From an uncultured Lachnospiraceae bacterium (GTDB taxonomy: Bacteria; Bacillota; Clostridia; Lachnospirales; Lachnospiraceae), in NCBI GenBank assembly GCA_934309145.1, contig CAKRCW010000001.1, forward strand, positions 124,001 to 188,000: a stretch of 64,000 nt of DNA. Reading direction: 5' to 3'. Below, piece after piece: positions 46,590-54,121 of this stretch. The translations under genes were made by a program, and so were the position numbers. The notes below the pieces were generated by a model that saw only the letters and a list, made by a program, of their open reading frames with translations, was not told the DNA's origin and did no database searches. Numbering within the stretch: position 1 is the first letter of the stretch; each line of letters begins with the position of its first letter.

Positions 46590-47081
46590 CTATTTATTCT
46601 TGCTGTTAATGTTATTAATCAGACCACCGTTCTTAATAATTTCCTGCATAAAAGGAGGAAATGCCTGACCTTTGAACTCGGTTCCCTTGGTCTTGTTATA
46701 TATCATACCACTGTCAAAATCTACCTCTACCATATCTCCTGCCTCGATTCCCTTGGCAGCCTCCGGACACTCTATAATAGGGAGGCCTATATTGATAGCA
46801 TTTCTGTAGAATATTCTTGCAAATGTCTCTGCAATAACACAGCTTATTCCTGATGCCTTTATAGCTATAGGTGCATGCTCTCTTGATGAACCACATCCAA
46901 AGTTCTTATTTGCAACCATTATATCGCCAGGCTTTACACGATTGACAAAGTCTGCATCTATATCCTCCATACACTTCTTGGCAAGCTCGGCCGGATCTGA
47001 AGAATTAAGATATCTTGCAGGGATAATAACATCTGTATCTACGTTATCCCCATATTTATGTACTGTTCCGTATGCTTTCAT
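46590..47081 (-). CDS. leuD: 3-isopropylmalate dehydratase, small subunit
   Basis: LeuD is the swivel-domain subunit of isopropylmalate isomerase. The 163-residue protein has KYGDNVDTDVIIPARYLN and GDIMVANKNFGCGSSREHAPIAI, then IIETFARIFYRNAINIGLP-like text (CVIAETFARIFYRNAINIG). Start ATG 47081 follows AGGAGG. The length fits the archaeal/Firmicute LeuD class. Confidence 0.96.
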   Translation of the reverse strand: MKAYGTVHKYGDNVDTDVIIPARYLNSSDPAELAKKCMEDIDADFVNRVKPGDIMVANKNFGCGSSREHAPIAIKASGISCVIAETFARIFYRNAINIGLPIIECPEAAKGIEAGDMVEVDFDSGMIYNKTKGTEFKGQAFPPFMQEIIKNGGLINNINSKNK

Positions 47082-47092
47082 AACTATACCTC

Positions 47093-48358
47093 CTATAATC
47101 CAAGGTCGCTTGGACCACTTATCTTACCTGTTATAGCTGATGCTGCGGCTACTGCCGGACTTGCAAGATATACCTCAGAATCAACGTGTCCCATACGTCC
47201 TACAAAGTTTCTGTTTGTTGTTGAGACTGCTCTCTCTCCGGCAGCCATAACACCCATATGTCCTCCAAGACAAGGTCCGCATGTAGGAGTTGAAACTATA
47301 GCTCCTGCCTCTATAAATATCTTAGTAAGTCCCTCGTCAAGCATCTGCAAATACACTTCCTGTGTTCCAGGTATCACGATAACTCTAAGTCCCTTTGCAA
47401 CATGTCTGCCCTTTATTATCTCAGCGGCAATTCTCATATCTGATATTCTTCCGTTTGTACATGAACCGATTACAACCTGATCAATCTTAATATCGCCAAC
47501 CTCATCAATAGTCTTTGTATTCTCAGGAAGATGTGGAAATGCAACTGTAGGCTTTAATGTTGAGAGGTCTATTGTGTACTCCTCATCATACTCTGCGTCT
47601 GCATCTGCCTCATACTTTGTATATGATTTTGTTGAATGTTCCTTCATATACTCCTCTGTAAGCTCATCTACAGGGAATATACCATTCTTAGCACCAGCCT
47701 CGATAGCCATATTAGCTATAGTGAATCTGTCATCCATAGTAAGGTTCTTTATTCCCTCACCGACAAACTCCATTGACTTATAAAGAGCTCCATCAACGCC
47801 AATCATACCAATAATGTGAAGAATTACGTCCTTACCACTTACCCAAGGAGCCTTCTCGCCAACTATATTGAACTTAATTGCTGACGGAACCTTAAACCAT
47901 GCCTTACCTGTAACCATTCCGGCTGCCATATCTGTACTACCTACACCAGTTGAAAATGCACCAAGTGCACCATATGTACATGTATGTGAATCTGCACCGA
48001 TACAGGTCTCACCTGCAACTATAAGTCCTTTTTCAGGAAGAAGTGCATGCTCTATACCCATCTCTCCAACGTCAAAGAAATTCTTGATTTCATTTGCACA
48101 AGAAAACTGTCTTACACATTTGCAGTGTTCAGCACTCTTGATATCCTTGTTAGGAGTGAAGTGGTCCATAACGAGAGCTATCTTCTCCTTATCAAATACT
48201 TCCTTCTTATTAAATTTGTCCATCTCATGAATTGCAACAGGAGTTGTTACATCGTTGCCAAGAACTAAATCCAAATCTGCCTCAATCAACTGTCCTGCTG
48301 AAACAGTTGGAAGTCCTGCATGCTTAGCAAGAATCTTCTGCGTCATTGTCATTCCCAT
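47093..48358 (-). CDS. leuC: 3-isopropylmalate dehydratase, large subunit
   Basis: LeuC is the aconitase-type [4Fe-4S] subunit of isopropylmalate isomerase. The 421-residue protein has the cluster-binding residues in ADSHTCTYGALGAF, IGSCTNGRISDMRI and PTCGPCLGGHMGV. ATG 48358 is chosen because GGAGG lies 8 nt upstream; a start at 48373 would overlap that site. It is first in the leu-ilv run and divergent from a LysR gene. Confidence 0.96.
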   Translation of the reverse strand: MGMTMTQKILAKHAGLPTVSAGQLIEADLDLVLGNDVTTPVAIHEMDKFNKKEVFDKEKIALVMDHFTPNKDIKSAEHCKCVRQFSCANEIKNFFDVGEMGIEHALLPEKGLIVAGETCIGADSHTCTYGALGAFSTGVGSTDMAAGMVTGKAWFKVPSAIKFNIVGEKAPWVSGKDVILHIIGMIGVDGALYKSMEFVGEGIKNLTMDDRFTIANMAIEAGAKNGIFPVDELTEEYMKEHSTKSYTKYEADADAEYDEEYTIDLSTLKPTVAFPHLPENTKTIDEVGDIKIDQVVIGSCTNGRISDMRIAAEIIKGRHVAKGLRVIVIPGTQEVYLQMLDEGLTKIFIEAGAIVSTPTCGPCLGGHMGVMAAGERAVSTTNRNFVGRMGHVDSEVYLASPAVAAASAITGKISGPSDLGL

Positions 48359-48447
48359 ATCGGTTACCTCCATATCTCTTGTTTAAATATTTGATATATT
48401 TTATCACATCATAAATTATAATAAAAATATATATTTTTAATGTTTTA

Positions 48448-48464
48448 TATAACTTGAAGTTATA
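48448..48464. promoter_or_regulatory. 17-bp palindrome in leuC-lysR intergenic region (candidate LysR operator)
   Basis: TATAACTTGAAGTTATA is a perfect palindrome with one central base, between the divergent leuC and lysR genes. It has the T-N11-A form typical of LysR-regulator boxes. It lies about 90 nt upstream of leuC and 62 nt upstream of the LysR start, consistent with autoregulation plus activation of leuC. A separate 16-bp A/T palindrome is at 48423-48438. Confidence 0.6.
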
Positions 48465-48525
48465 CCTGTGTCATGCTATTATAATACTTATGTTATTATC
48501 AGGCAATACGGAGGTTTAAAAGCTT

Positions 48526-49518
48526 ATGTACGATAATTTAAATAATTACAAGGTATTCTACACAGTAGCTAACATGGGCAGTATAAGCAAGGCTGCTGAT
48601 GCACTGTTTATAAGCCAGCCTGCCATAAGCAAGTCGATAGCCAAGCTGGAGGATGGCATAAAAAGCAAACTTTTCATCCGTACCTCAAAGGGTGCTAAAT
48701 TGACGGATGAGGGAAAAATCCTTTATCAGCACATAGAGAAGGCATTTGACTGTATCAATCAGGGCGAGGATGAGATTAAGAGAATAAATGAGCTGGGAAT
48801 AGGTCAGCTTAAGATAGGTGTAAGCACCTCCCTGTGCAAGCACATTTTGCTTGATTACCTTCAGGACTACATCGTACAAAATCCCCACATAAAGGTTACG
48901 ATAGACTGTCACTCTACTGTTAATACAATAAAGCTTTTACAGGAGGGTAAAATCGATATAGGGCTTATATGTGAAACTGACATCCCCCATGGCTACAAAT
49001 ATTCTAAGGTCACAGATATCCACGATATATTCGTTGCAAGTGATGTATATATAGAAAATCTTCATCTGAGGGAACATGAGGAGGATGCCGCACCGGTTAA
49101 TCCATTGCTTTTATCCGGAAATCTTACCCTGCTTGCAAACTCATTTCCGGAGAATGACACAAGCGATGTACACGGACTTACAATAAAGGAAATACTTGAG
49201 AAATCTAACCTTATGCTTCTTGAGAAGAACAATATCACAAGAACACATATCGATGAGTATCTGTCAAGAGAACACATAAATCCTAATCAGGTTCTTGAAA
49301 TTAACAACATGGATCTGCTTATTGATTTCGCTTCTATCGGTATGGGAGTTGCCAGTGTAGTAAGAGAATTTGCGACTGATTACCTCAAAAGCGGTCAGAT
49401 ACTAGAGCTTCCTCTTGAGACGGAAATACCAAAAAGAACTGTAGGCTTTGTGTTTGCTGACACAAAAGAAAAACCCACAGTTCTCTCACATTTTATAGAC
49501 TTCTGTAATTTGAAATAA
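48526..49518 (+). CDS. LysR-family transcriptional regulator
   Basis: The 330-residue protein has the N-terminal winged helix NLNNYKVFYTVANMGSISKAADALFISQPAISKSIAKLE and a two-lobed ligand-binding domain with LKIGVSTSLCKHILLDYL and IDIGLICETDIPHG. It is transcribed divergently from leuC, the classic arrangement for a regulator of the adjacent operon. Effector unknown; an isopropylmalate-type ligand is a guess. Start ATG 48526 follows CGGAGG. Confidence 0.92.
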   Translation: MYDNLNNYKVFYTVANMGSISKAADALFISQPAISKSIAKLEDGIKSKLFIRTSKGAKLTDEGKILYQHIEKAFDCINQGEDEIKRINELGIGQLKIGVSTSLCKHILLDYLQDYIVQNPHIKVTIDCHSTVNTIKLLQEGKIDIGLICETDIPHGYKYSKVTDIHDIFVASDVYIENLHLREHEEDAAPVNPLLLSGNLTLLANSFPENDTSDVHGLTIKEILEKSNLMLLEKNNITRTHIDEYLSREHINPNQVLEINNMDLLIDFASIGMGVASVVREFATDYLKSGQILELPLETEIPKRTVGFVFADTKEKPTVLSHFIDFCNLK

Positions 49519-49537
49519 TTGCATAGCAAATTTTTTT
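49508..49537. terminator. Candidate terminator after the LysR gene
   Basis: AATTTG (49508-49513) pairs with CAAATT (49527-49532), followed by a run of T. It overlaps the lysR stop region and lies before the convergent dnaJ-like gene. The stem is short and A/T-rich. Confidence 0.35.
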
Positions 49538-49580
49538 CATATATTTTCGTTATTTTATATTGGGACTCATCAATACATAA

Positions 49581-50228
49581 TCAGCAGCACGGAGATATGG
49601 CAGAGCACAAGAGCATATTACAGCAGGTATTCATGCACATATCTCCTGAATTCATATCAGGCATACCATATCCTGTTCCCCTGCTCACATACCAGTCACT
49701 TCCACCCTGCAGCTTCGATTTCATCTGCTTATATTCATAATTGTCAGGTTCCATGGCAATAGCCCTGTCTATGTGCTCCATAGCTGTAGCCTGATTGCCG
49801 GAGCCCATATTCGCAACAGCACTCAGATAATACCATCTTCCATTTCTGTCATCTATATCATTAAGAGTTCTAAGTGCCTCTGCAAACATTCCATTTATTA
49901 TAAAATTCTGGGCTGCTGCAAGACGGGATTCCTCCCTGCTTGTACCGCCACCCTCATTTCTGGCACGTCTCCACGCCTCAGCACTTGCACCAAACCCTCC
50001 GAAGCTGCCAAAGTCTCCGTAACTGTTTGCACTGCCCCCGGTATTGCCATCCATAATACTCTTATAGGCAGCCTGCACCTCTTTGAACTTCTCCAGTGCC
50101 TTATCCTTGTCTGGATTATTTATATTTGCATCAGGATGGTACTTCCTGCTAAGTGTCCTATATGCCTTTTTAACCTCTTCCTCTGTAGCTCCACGTTTCA
50201 GCCCCAGAACCTCATACGGATCTCTCAT
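49581..50228 (-). CDS. DnaJ-domain protein with TPR-like region and cysteine-rich tail
   Basis: The 215-residue protein has an N-terminal J domain (DPYEVLGLKRGATEEEVKKAYR with HPD at KYHPDAN), a Gly/Ser-rich linker, a TPR-like helical region around residues 95-165 (FIINGMFAEALRTLNDI, AIAMEPDNYEYKQM) and a C-terminal tail with seven cysteines (CMNTCCNMLLCSAISPCC). It is not the housekeeping DnaJ, as the zinc-finger and C-terminal client domains are absent. Its start overlaps the DUF5685 stop by 4 nt. Confidence 0.85.
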   Translation of the reverse strand: MRDPYEVLGLKRGATEEEVKKAYRTLSRKYHPDANINNPDKDKALEKFKEVQAAYKSIMDGNTGGSANSYGDFGSFGGFGASAEAWRRARNEGGGTSREESRLAAAQNFIINGMFAEALRTLNDIDDRNGRWYYLSAVANMGSGNQATAMEHIDRAIAMEPDNYEYKQMKSKLQGGSDWYVSRGTGYGMPDMNSGDMCMNTCCNMLLCSAISPCC

Positions 50229-51115
50229 ACTGTCTGTTCCTTCCCGACAGCCTTGCTGTCATCAAAAAATCTAGTCCAAATTCCTGAATATATAACATTT
50301 CTTAATATTGAAACCTCTTCAACTATCGGAAGCTTCTCATACGCCTTAGCCATATCCGCAGCGACAAGCATAAGCAGCTGCTTGACATAGCCCTTAAATT
50401 GCTCAGTCTCCATTGATTTATATTTAACCGTAAATGGATTGAACTTATCCTTTGTCACATCTTCTTTTATATCATCGTAAGCATCAAGGATATATATAAA
50501 TTTACCAAGATAAAAGCCAAATTCACCGAGCTTTTCTGACCAGTCCTCTTTATATATGTTACTGTCAGCTTCACCCTTACCCTTAAGCTCATTTGGTGAA
50601 ACTGCAAATATCTCACGCATTATATCACCGAAGCAGCCAGCTAACACATCTATATTAGTGTTTCTTGCCTTTTCGTATGAAGAAAGCTCTCTTATCTTTT
50701 TTCTTATAACTACAGCCTTGTGTCTATATGTTTTAGCTGTTTTCTTTACTTTATTCCTTATCGCACCGCTGTATGACAATTTAACAAGATTCCTGTCATC
50801 CTCCCAGTCATCTAAGCATTTGTAATACGAAAGGATGATATTCATATCTGCCATATAATCAATAGCCAAATTCCTACGGTAATTCTTCTTGCTCATAGGA
50901 TGTACTATGCATCTGCACACACAGTCAGATGTATCCGGCTCATAAAGTGCTGTAAGTAAAACGGCCGCAAATGTGGAATCATAGGTGAGTGATATCTGTC
51001 CTGTAATACCATACCTTTTTCTCAACGACTGACAAAGTCCACAGTAATACATTCTGTAGCGTTCAAAATCCTTAACCTTCATCTCAGGCTTATTAATGGT
51101 TACATAACCAAACAT
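50225..51115 (-). CDS. DUF5685 family protein
   Basis: The 296-residue protein begins MFGYVTINKPEMKVKDFERY followed by YRMYYCGLCQSLRKRYG with conserved cysteines (CGLC, CVCRCIVHP) and helices with YYKCLDDWEDDRNL and ILDAYDDIKEDVTKDK. The latter Asp-rich motifs recall prenyl-synthase-like helical bundles, but that is weak. ATG 51115 follows AAGGAG at 9 nt; GTG 51121 is an alternative. Function unknown. Confidence 0.8.
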   Translation of the reverse strand: MFGYVTINKPEMKVKDFERYRMYYCGLCQSLRKRYGITGQISLTYDSTFAAVLLTALYEPDTSDCVCRCIVHPMSKKNYRRNLAIDYMADMNIILSYYKCLDDWEDDRNLVKLSYSGAIRNKVKKTAKTYRHKAVVIRKKIRELSSYEKARNTNIDVLAGCFGDIMREIFAVSPNELKGKGEADSNIYKEDWSEKLGEFGFYLGKFIYILDAYDDIKEDVTKDKFNPFTVKYKSMETEQFKGYVKQLLMLVAADMAKAYEKLPIVEEVSILRNVIYSGIWTRFFDDSKAVGKEQTV

Positions 51116-51120
51116 CCACA

Positions 51121-51516
51121 CTAACTCCTTTTAACAAATTCATTTCTACACTTGGGACATGTAATCTCTATCTTTCCCCTGCCTCTTGGCACCTTTACAT
51201 TCTGTCCACATTTTGGGCATCTATATATATGATGTGTCTTTCTTATCTGTGCTCTGTCTCTCTGCTTTAAGAAATACCTTCTTATACCATATGTCTTATT
51301 TAAAAACCATGTATTCTCTGAGCTTCTCTTAGATATATTTCTCGAAAACATTCTATAGTACGCATAGATAAATACTACAAGTCCAATCAGGCTCAATAAT
51401 CCATTTCTCATAAATAGATTCATAAATATTATCACGCACGCAGCACCCATAAGGAAATTAGAAAACTTATCTATTCCATATCTGCCCCGCATAAAACTCA
51501 TCATTCTCTGTCTCAT
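51121..51516 (-). CDS. Zinc-ribbon membrane protein
   Basis: The 131-residue protein has two membrane helices (about 18-36 and 38-55) and a C-terminal zinc ribbon YRCPKCGQNVKVPRGRGKIEITCPKCRNEF. Its stop lies just before the DUF5685 start and it follows marR by 11 nt. Together with DUF5685 and DnaJ-like proteins it forms a recurring small gene set in Lachnospiraceae, recalled from experience and not checked. Confidence 0.75.
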   Translation of the reverse strand: MRQRMMSFMRGRYGIDKFSNFLMGAACVIIFMNLFMRNGLLSLIGLVVFIYAYYRMFSRNISKRSSENTWFLNKTYGIRRYFLKQRDRAQIRKTHHIYRCPKCGQNVKVPRGRGKIEITCPKCRNEFVKRS

Positions 51517-51527
51517 ATGCCTGCCTC

Positions 51528-51980
51528 CTAGTTATTATTTATAATATCTGATATGTTGTTATATATCTTTTTCATTATTTCCTGCATTACAAGCTTCTCT
51601 TCATCTGTAATTCCGGCAAATACAGCCTGCTCCATATCAGCCTTTACAACCTTCATATCGTCAAGAACCTTCTTTGCACTCCGCTTTAGCTTAATGTGCC
51701 AAACTCTCAAATCAATCTCATCCTGATTTACAGCTATCAGCCCAAGCTCTTTCATATGCTTAATCGACTGTGAGATATGTCCCTTTGTGAACATACCTGT
51801 CTCAGCAATATCCTTAGCTGTATCTTTTTCCTTTGCACTATCCAAAAATATAAGTATCTCTACATCTATCTTTCTTAATCCGTATTTGTTAAGTACCTCC
51901 TCTATTTTTCGTTCATTTAATCTCTTATACTTGTACATATTGCCAAGTATTATTTCATCCATATCCTGCATATCAACCAT
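51528..51980 (-). CDS. MarR-family transcriptional regulator
   Basis: The 150-residue protein has a winged-helix core: KYGLRKIDVEILIFLDSAKEKDTAKDIAETGMFTKGHISQSIKHMKELGLIAVNQ, then a wing with WHIKLKRSAKKVLDDM. The N-terminus is one of several in-frame ATGs; ATG 51980 is used, with AGGTG upstream. It is the first gene of the DUF5685/DnaJ cluster and lies downstream of the inverted-repeat region. The ligand and targets are unknown. Confidence 0.85.
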   Translation of the reverse strand: MVDMQDMDEIILGNMYKYKRLNERKIEEVLNKYGLRKIDVEILIFLDSAKEKDTAKDIAETGMFTKGHISQSIKHMKELGLIAVNQDEIDLRVWHIKLKRSAKKVLDDMKVVKADMEQAVFAGITDEEKLVMQEIMKKIYNNISDIINNN

Positions 51981-52038
51981 AGTAAACCACTGCACCTTTC
52001 ATAGTTTAAAATAAAACTGATTACCTATAATGTCACAT

Positions 52039-52066
52039 ATTTTAGCACGCAAATTGAAAAGGTCAA
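52039..52066 (-). promoter_or_regulatory. Candidate marR promoter with TG-extended -10
   Basis: On the minus strand TTGACC (52061-52066) and TAAAAT (52039-52044) are 16 nt apart with TGC directly before the -10. ATTGA-N5-TCAAT (52053-52067) overlaps the -35 and could be the MarR autoregulatory site. Confidence 0.55.
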
Positions 52067-52091
52067 TAGAGTTCATGGTTATTTCACACTT

Positions 52092-52576
52092 TTGAAGATG
52101 GCAGGGTAGTCATAGTGGGAGAACATAAATAGCCTTGATGCCGCAGCTCATATTTGGGACTGCGATTTTTTCGCAACCTTACACATGTTAAGAAAAAGTA
52201 TGATAACCATATTTGAGATAATTTATTATGTATTGCTTCCGGAAACTCGGCAATAAGATAGATCAAAAAAGCCATATATAATAGATGGGGTATGAAACCC
52301 GTTTAATCACGCCAGCACTTAGCGAGCAGTATGCGAGCTTAGTACTGCTGCGTGATTAATCGAACGAGAGTGTGGTTTCAATCCCCATCTATTATATATG
52401 GCTTTTTTGGTCTATCTTATTATCCTCAGACATCCGTACGCAACACAATTTATCTCAAATACGGTTATCAATTTTTCTAAACATGTTAGTTGTCATCAAA
52501 AATCGCAGTCCCAAATATGAGCTGCGGCATCAAGGCTATTTATGTTCTCCCACTATGACTACCTTGCCATCTTCAA
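52092..52576. repeat. Long imperfect inverted repeat (199/194-nt arms, 92-nt centre)
   Basis: Left arm 52092-52290 and right arm 52383-52576 are reverse complements. The outer 79 nt match at 78 positions and the inner 39 nt at 38; the middle is diverged but alignable. The right arm includes the last 13 codons and stop of the ABC ATPase gene; the left arm carries an inverted copy. In the centre TTAATCACG (52303-52311) pairs with CGTGATTAA (52351-52359) and AGCAGTA with TACTGCT. The inner stem next to TTTTTT runs reads as a strong terminator in both directions. It accounts for most of the gene-free region 51981-52535. I see no protein gene or target-site duplication here. Confidence 0.9.
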
Positions 52577-53456
52577 CAGATATGCACACCTTATTGGTAT
52601 CAATTCCTGCCTTGGCTAAGATGTCCTCGCTAAGCTGTACTCTGTGTGCCTTATCCATAACTGAGTATTCCTCATGTGCATCCTTAAATATGTCCTCTGA
52701 TGTCAGGTGTTCTATCTGCTCGCGATATTTTTCCTTCATTATCTTCTCTGTGCTTATCTTGCCATCAGATATCATTACAACCCTGTCAACCTTGGCTGCA
52801 AGCTTTAAGTCATGTGTTACTATAATTACAGTAATTCCAAGTTCACGGTTAAGCTTTCTGAACAAATCCTGTATCATATTAGATGTCTTAGTGTCAACTG
52901 CTCCTGTAGGCTCATCTGCCAACAATATCTCCGGATTGTTGGCAAGTGCAACAGCTATGGCAACTCTCTGTTGTTCTCCTCCTGACATCTGACCAGGATA
53001 AGAATTCTTTTTGTGGCTCATCCCAACCATCTCAAGGAGCTTCTCAGCGCGTTCTCTTTTCTCCCCTGCCTTCATGCCTGAGAAGTTCATTGTAGCTTCA
53101 ATATTCTCCAGGGAATTGAGGTACGAAAACAGATTTCTTCCACTTTTCTGCCATACAAATCCAATTTTATTTTTGCGGTAGGCTACCATTTCCTTCTCAC
53201 TTAAATCTGACAGGCTTTTTCCATCCACAACTATGCGTCCGGCAGACTGCTTCTCAAGTCCACCTATAATATTCATAAGCGTACTCTTGCCGCTTCCGCT
53301 TTTACCGATAACGGACATAAGCTCGCCCTTTTTTATAGTTAAGTCCAAGCCCTGCAATGCCATTACCTCAATCTCCTTAGTCTTATATATCTTGACTAAG
53401 CCATCGCATACTATAAAATCCTCTGAGGGTGTATTAGTTGTTATCTCTTCTGTCAA
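52536..53456 (-). CDS. ABC transporter ATP-binding protein with AbrB-like C-terminal extension
   Basis: The 306-residue protein has a complete ABC ATPase: Walker A IGKSGSGKSTLMNI, Q-loop FVWQKSGRNL, signature MSGGEQQRVAIAVAL, Walker B ILLADEPTGAVD and H-loop THDLKL. The last 45 residues (262-306) resemble the SpoVT/AbrB fold: YSVMDKAHRVQLSEDILAKAGI followed by VEDGKVVIVGE. TTG 53456 is the start, with GGTGAG upstream, overlapping the preceding ATPase gene by 23 nt. Probably the second ATPase of the FtsX-type permease encoded upstream. Confidence 0.87.
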   Translation of the reverse strand: MTEEITTNTPSEDFIVCDGLVKIYKTKEIEVMALQGLDLTIKKGELMSVIGKSGSGKSTLMNIIGGLEKQSAGRIVVDGKSLSDLSEKEMVAYRKNKIGFVWQKSGRNLFSYLNSLENIEATMNFSGMKAGEKRERAEKLLEMVGMSHKKNSYPGQMSGGEQQRVAIAVALANNPEILLADEPTGAVDTKTSNMIQDLFRKLNRELGITVIIVTHDLKLAAKVDRVVMISDGKISTEKIMKEKYREQIEHLTSEDIFKDAHEEYSVMDKAHRVQLSEDILAKAGIDTNKVCISVEDGKVVIVGEHK

Positions 53457-54120
53457 TTAACTCACCATCCTCCATCTCATATATTACATCACCGAGCTCC
53501 ATAAGATTAGTATCATGGGTTGTCATTATTATAGTTATCTTTTCCCTCTCAACCAACTCTTTAAATAGTGCCATTATCCGTATACCCGTCTCCGTATCAA
53601 GTGCCCCGGTTGGCTCATCCGCAAATATAACCTTAGGCTCATGTGCTATCGCTCTGGCTATCGCAACTCTCTGCTGCTCTCCACCTGACATCTGGGCTGG
53701 CATATGCTTCATGCGTTCCTTCATCCCGACCATCTCAAGCACACTGTTTATCCTGGCCTCACTGTTATCAGTCTTTCCTGCAAGCCTAAGGGCAAAATCT
53801 ACATTCTCATATGAAGTCATTATAGGTATAAGTGCAACTGACTGAAATACAAAACCTAACTCCTGCCTGCGTAATCTCTCCTTATCCTTGTCAGACATAT
53901 CACCATACGCCATGTTATCGAGCCATACCTCACCGGAGGTAGGCTCGTCAAGTGTACTTAATGCATTAAGCAGCGTAGTTTTTCCTGAGCCCGACCTTCC
54001 CTTAAGTATTGTTAGCTTTCCTCTCGGTATCTCAATGTCCACACCTTTTAGTGCATAGAAGTCCTCTCCACCGGTCTTAAAGCATCTGACTATATCCTTT
54101 GCAATCATAATATTATCCAT
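53434..54120 (-). CDS. ABC transporter ATP-binding protein (MacB/LolD-like)
   Basis: The 228-residue ATPase carries Walker A LKGRSGSGKTTLLNAL, Q-loop FVFQSVALIP, signature MSGGEQQRVAIARAI and Walker B VIFADEPTGALD. The motif set is that of MacB-type ATPases. It follows the permease with a 1-nt gap and starts after GGGGGAGG. Two ATPase genes with one permease suggest a heterodimer. Confidence 0.93.
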   Translation of the reverse strand: MDNIMIAKDIVRCFKTGGEDFYALKGVDIEIPRGKLTILKGRSGSGKTTLLNALSTLDEPTSGEVWLDNMAYGDMSDKDKERLRRQELGFVFQSVALIPIMTSYENVDFALRLAGKTDNSEARINSVLEMVGMKERMKHMPAQMSGGEQQRVAIARAIAHEPKVIFADEPTGALDTETGIRIMALFKELVEREKITIIMTTHDTNLMELGDVIYEMEDGELIDRRDNN

Positions 54121-54121
54121 A

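Noticed and set aside
48359..48525. T-box or leucine attenuator upstream of leuC
   Set aside because: No leader peptide with Leu codons and no T-box sequence were visible in the short leader; the palindrome fits a LysR operator instead.
52370..52386. GATTGAAAC-like word (as GTTTCAATCC) resembling the 3' end of CRISPR repeats
   Set aside because: Only one copy, no spacer periodicity and no cas genes in the window; it belongs to the inverted repeat.
52092..52576. Retron-like or msr-msd RNA
   Set aside because: No reverse transcriptase gene nearby, and the arms match the 3' end of a coding gene.
52084..52992. Open frames in both arms of the inverted repeat sharing the peptide NRSPKYELRHQGYLCSP
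   Set aside because: The frames arise because the two arms are inverted copies; they are antisense to or downstream of the ABC gene and have no ribosome-binding site.
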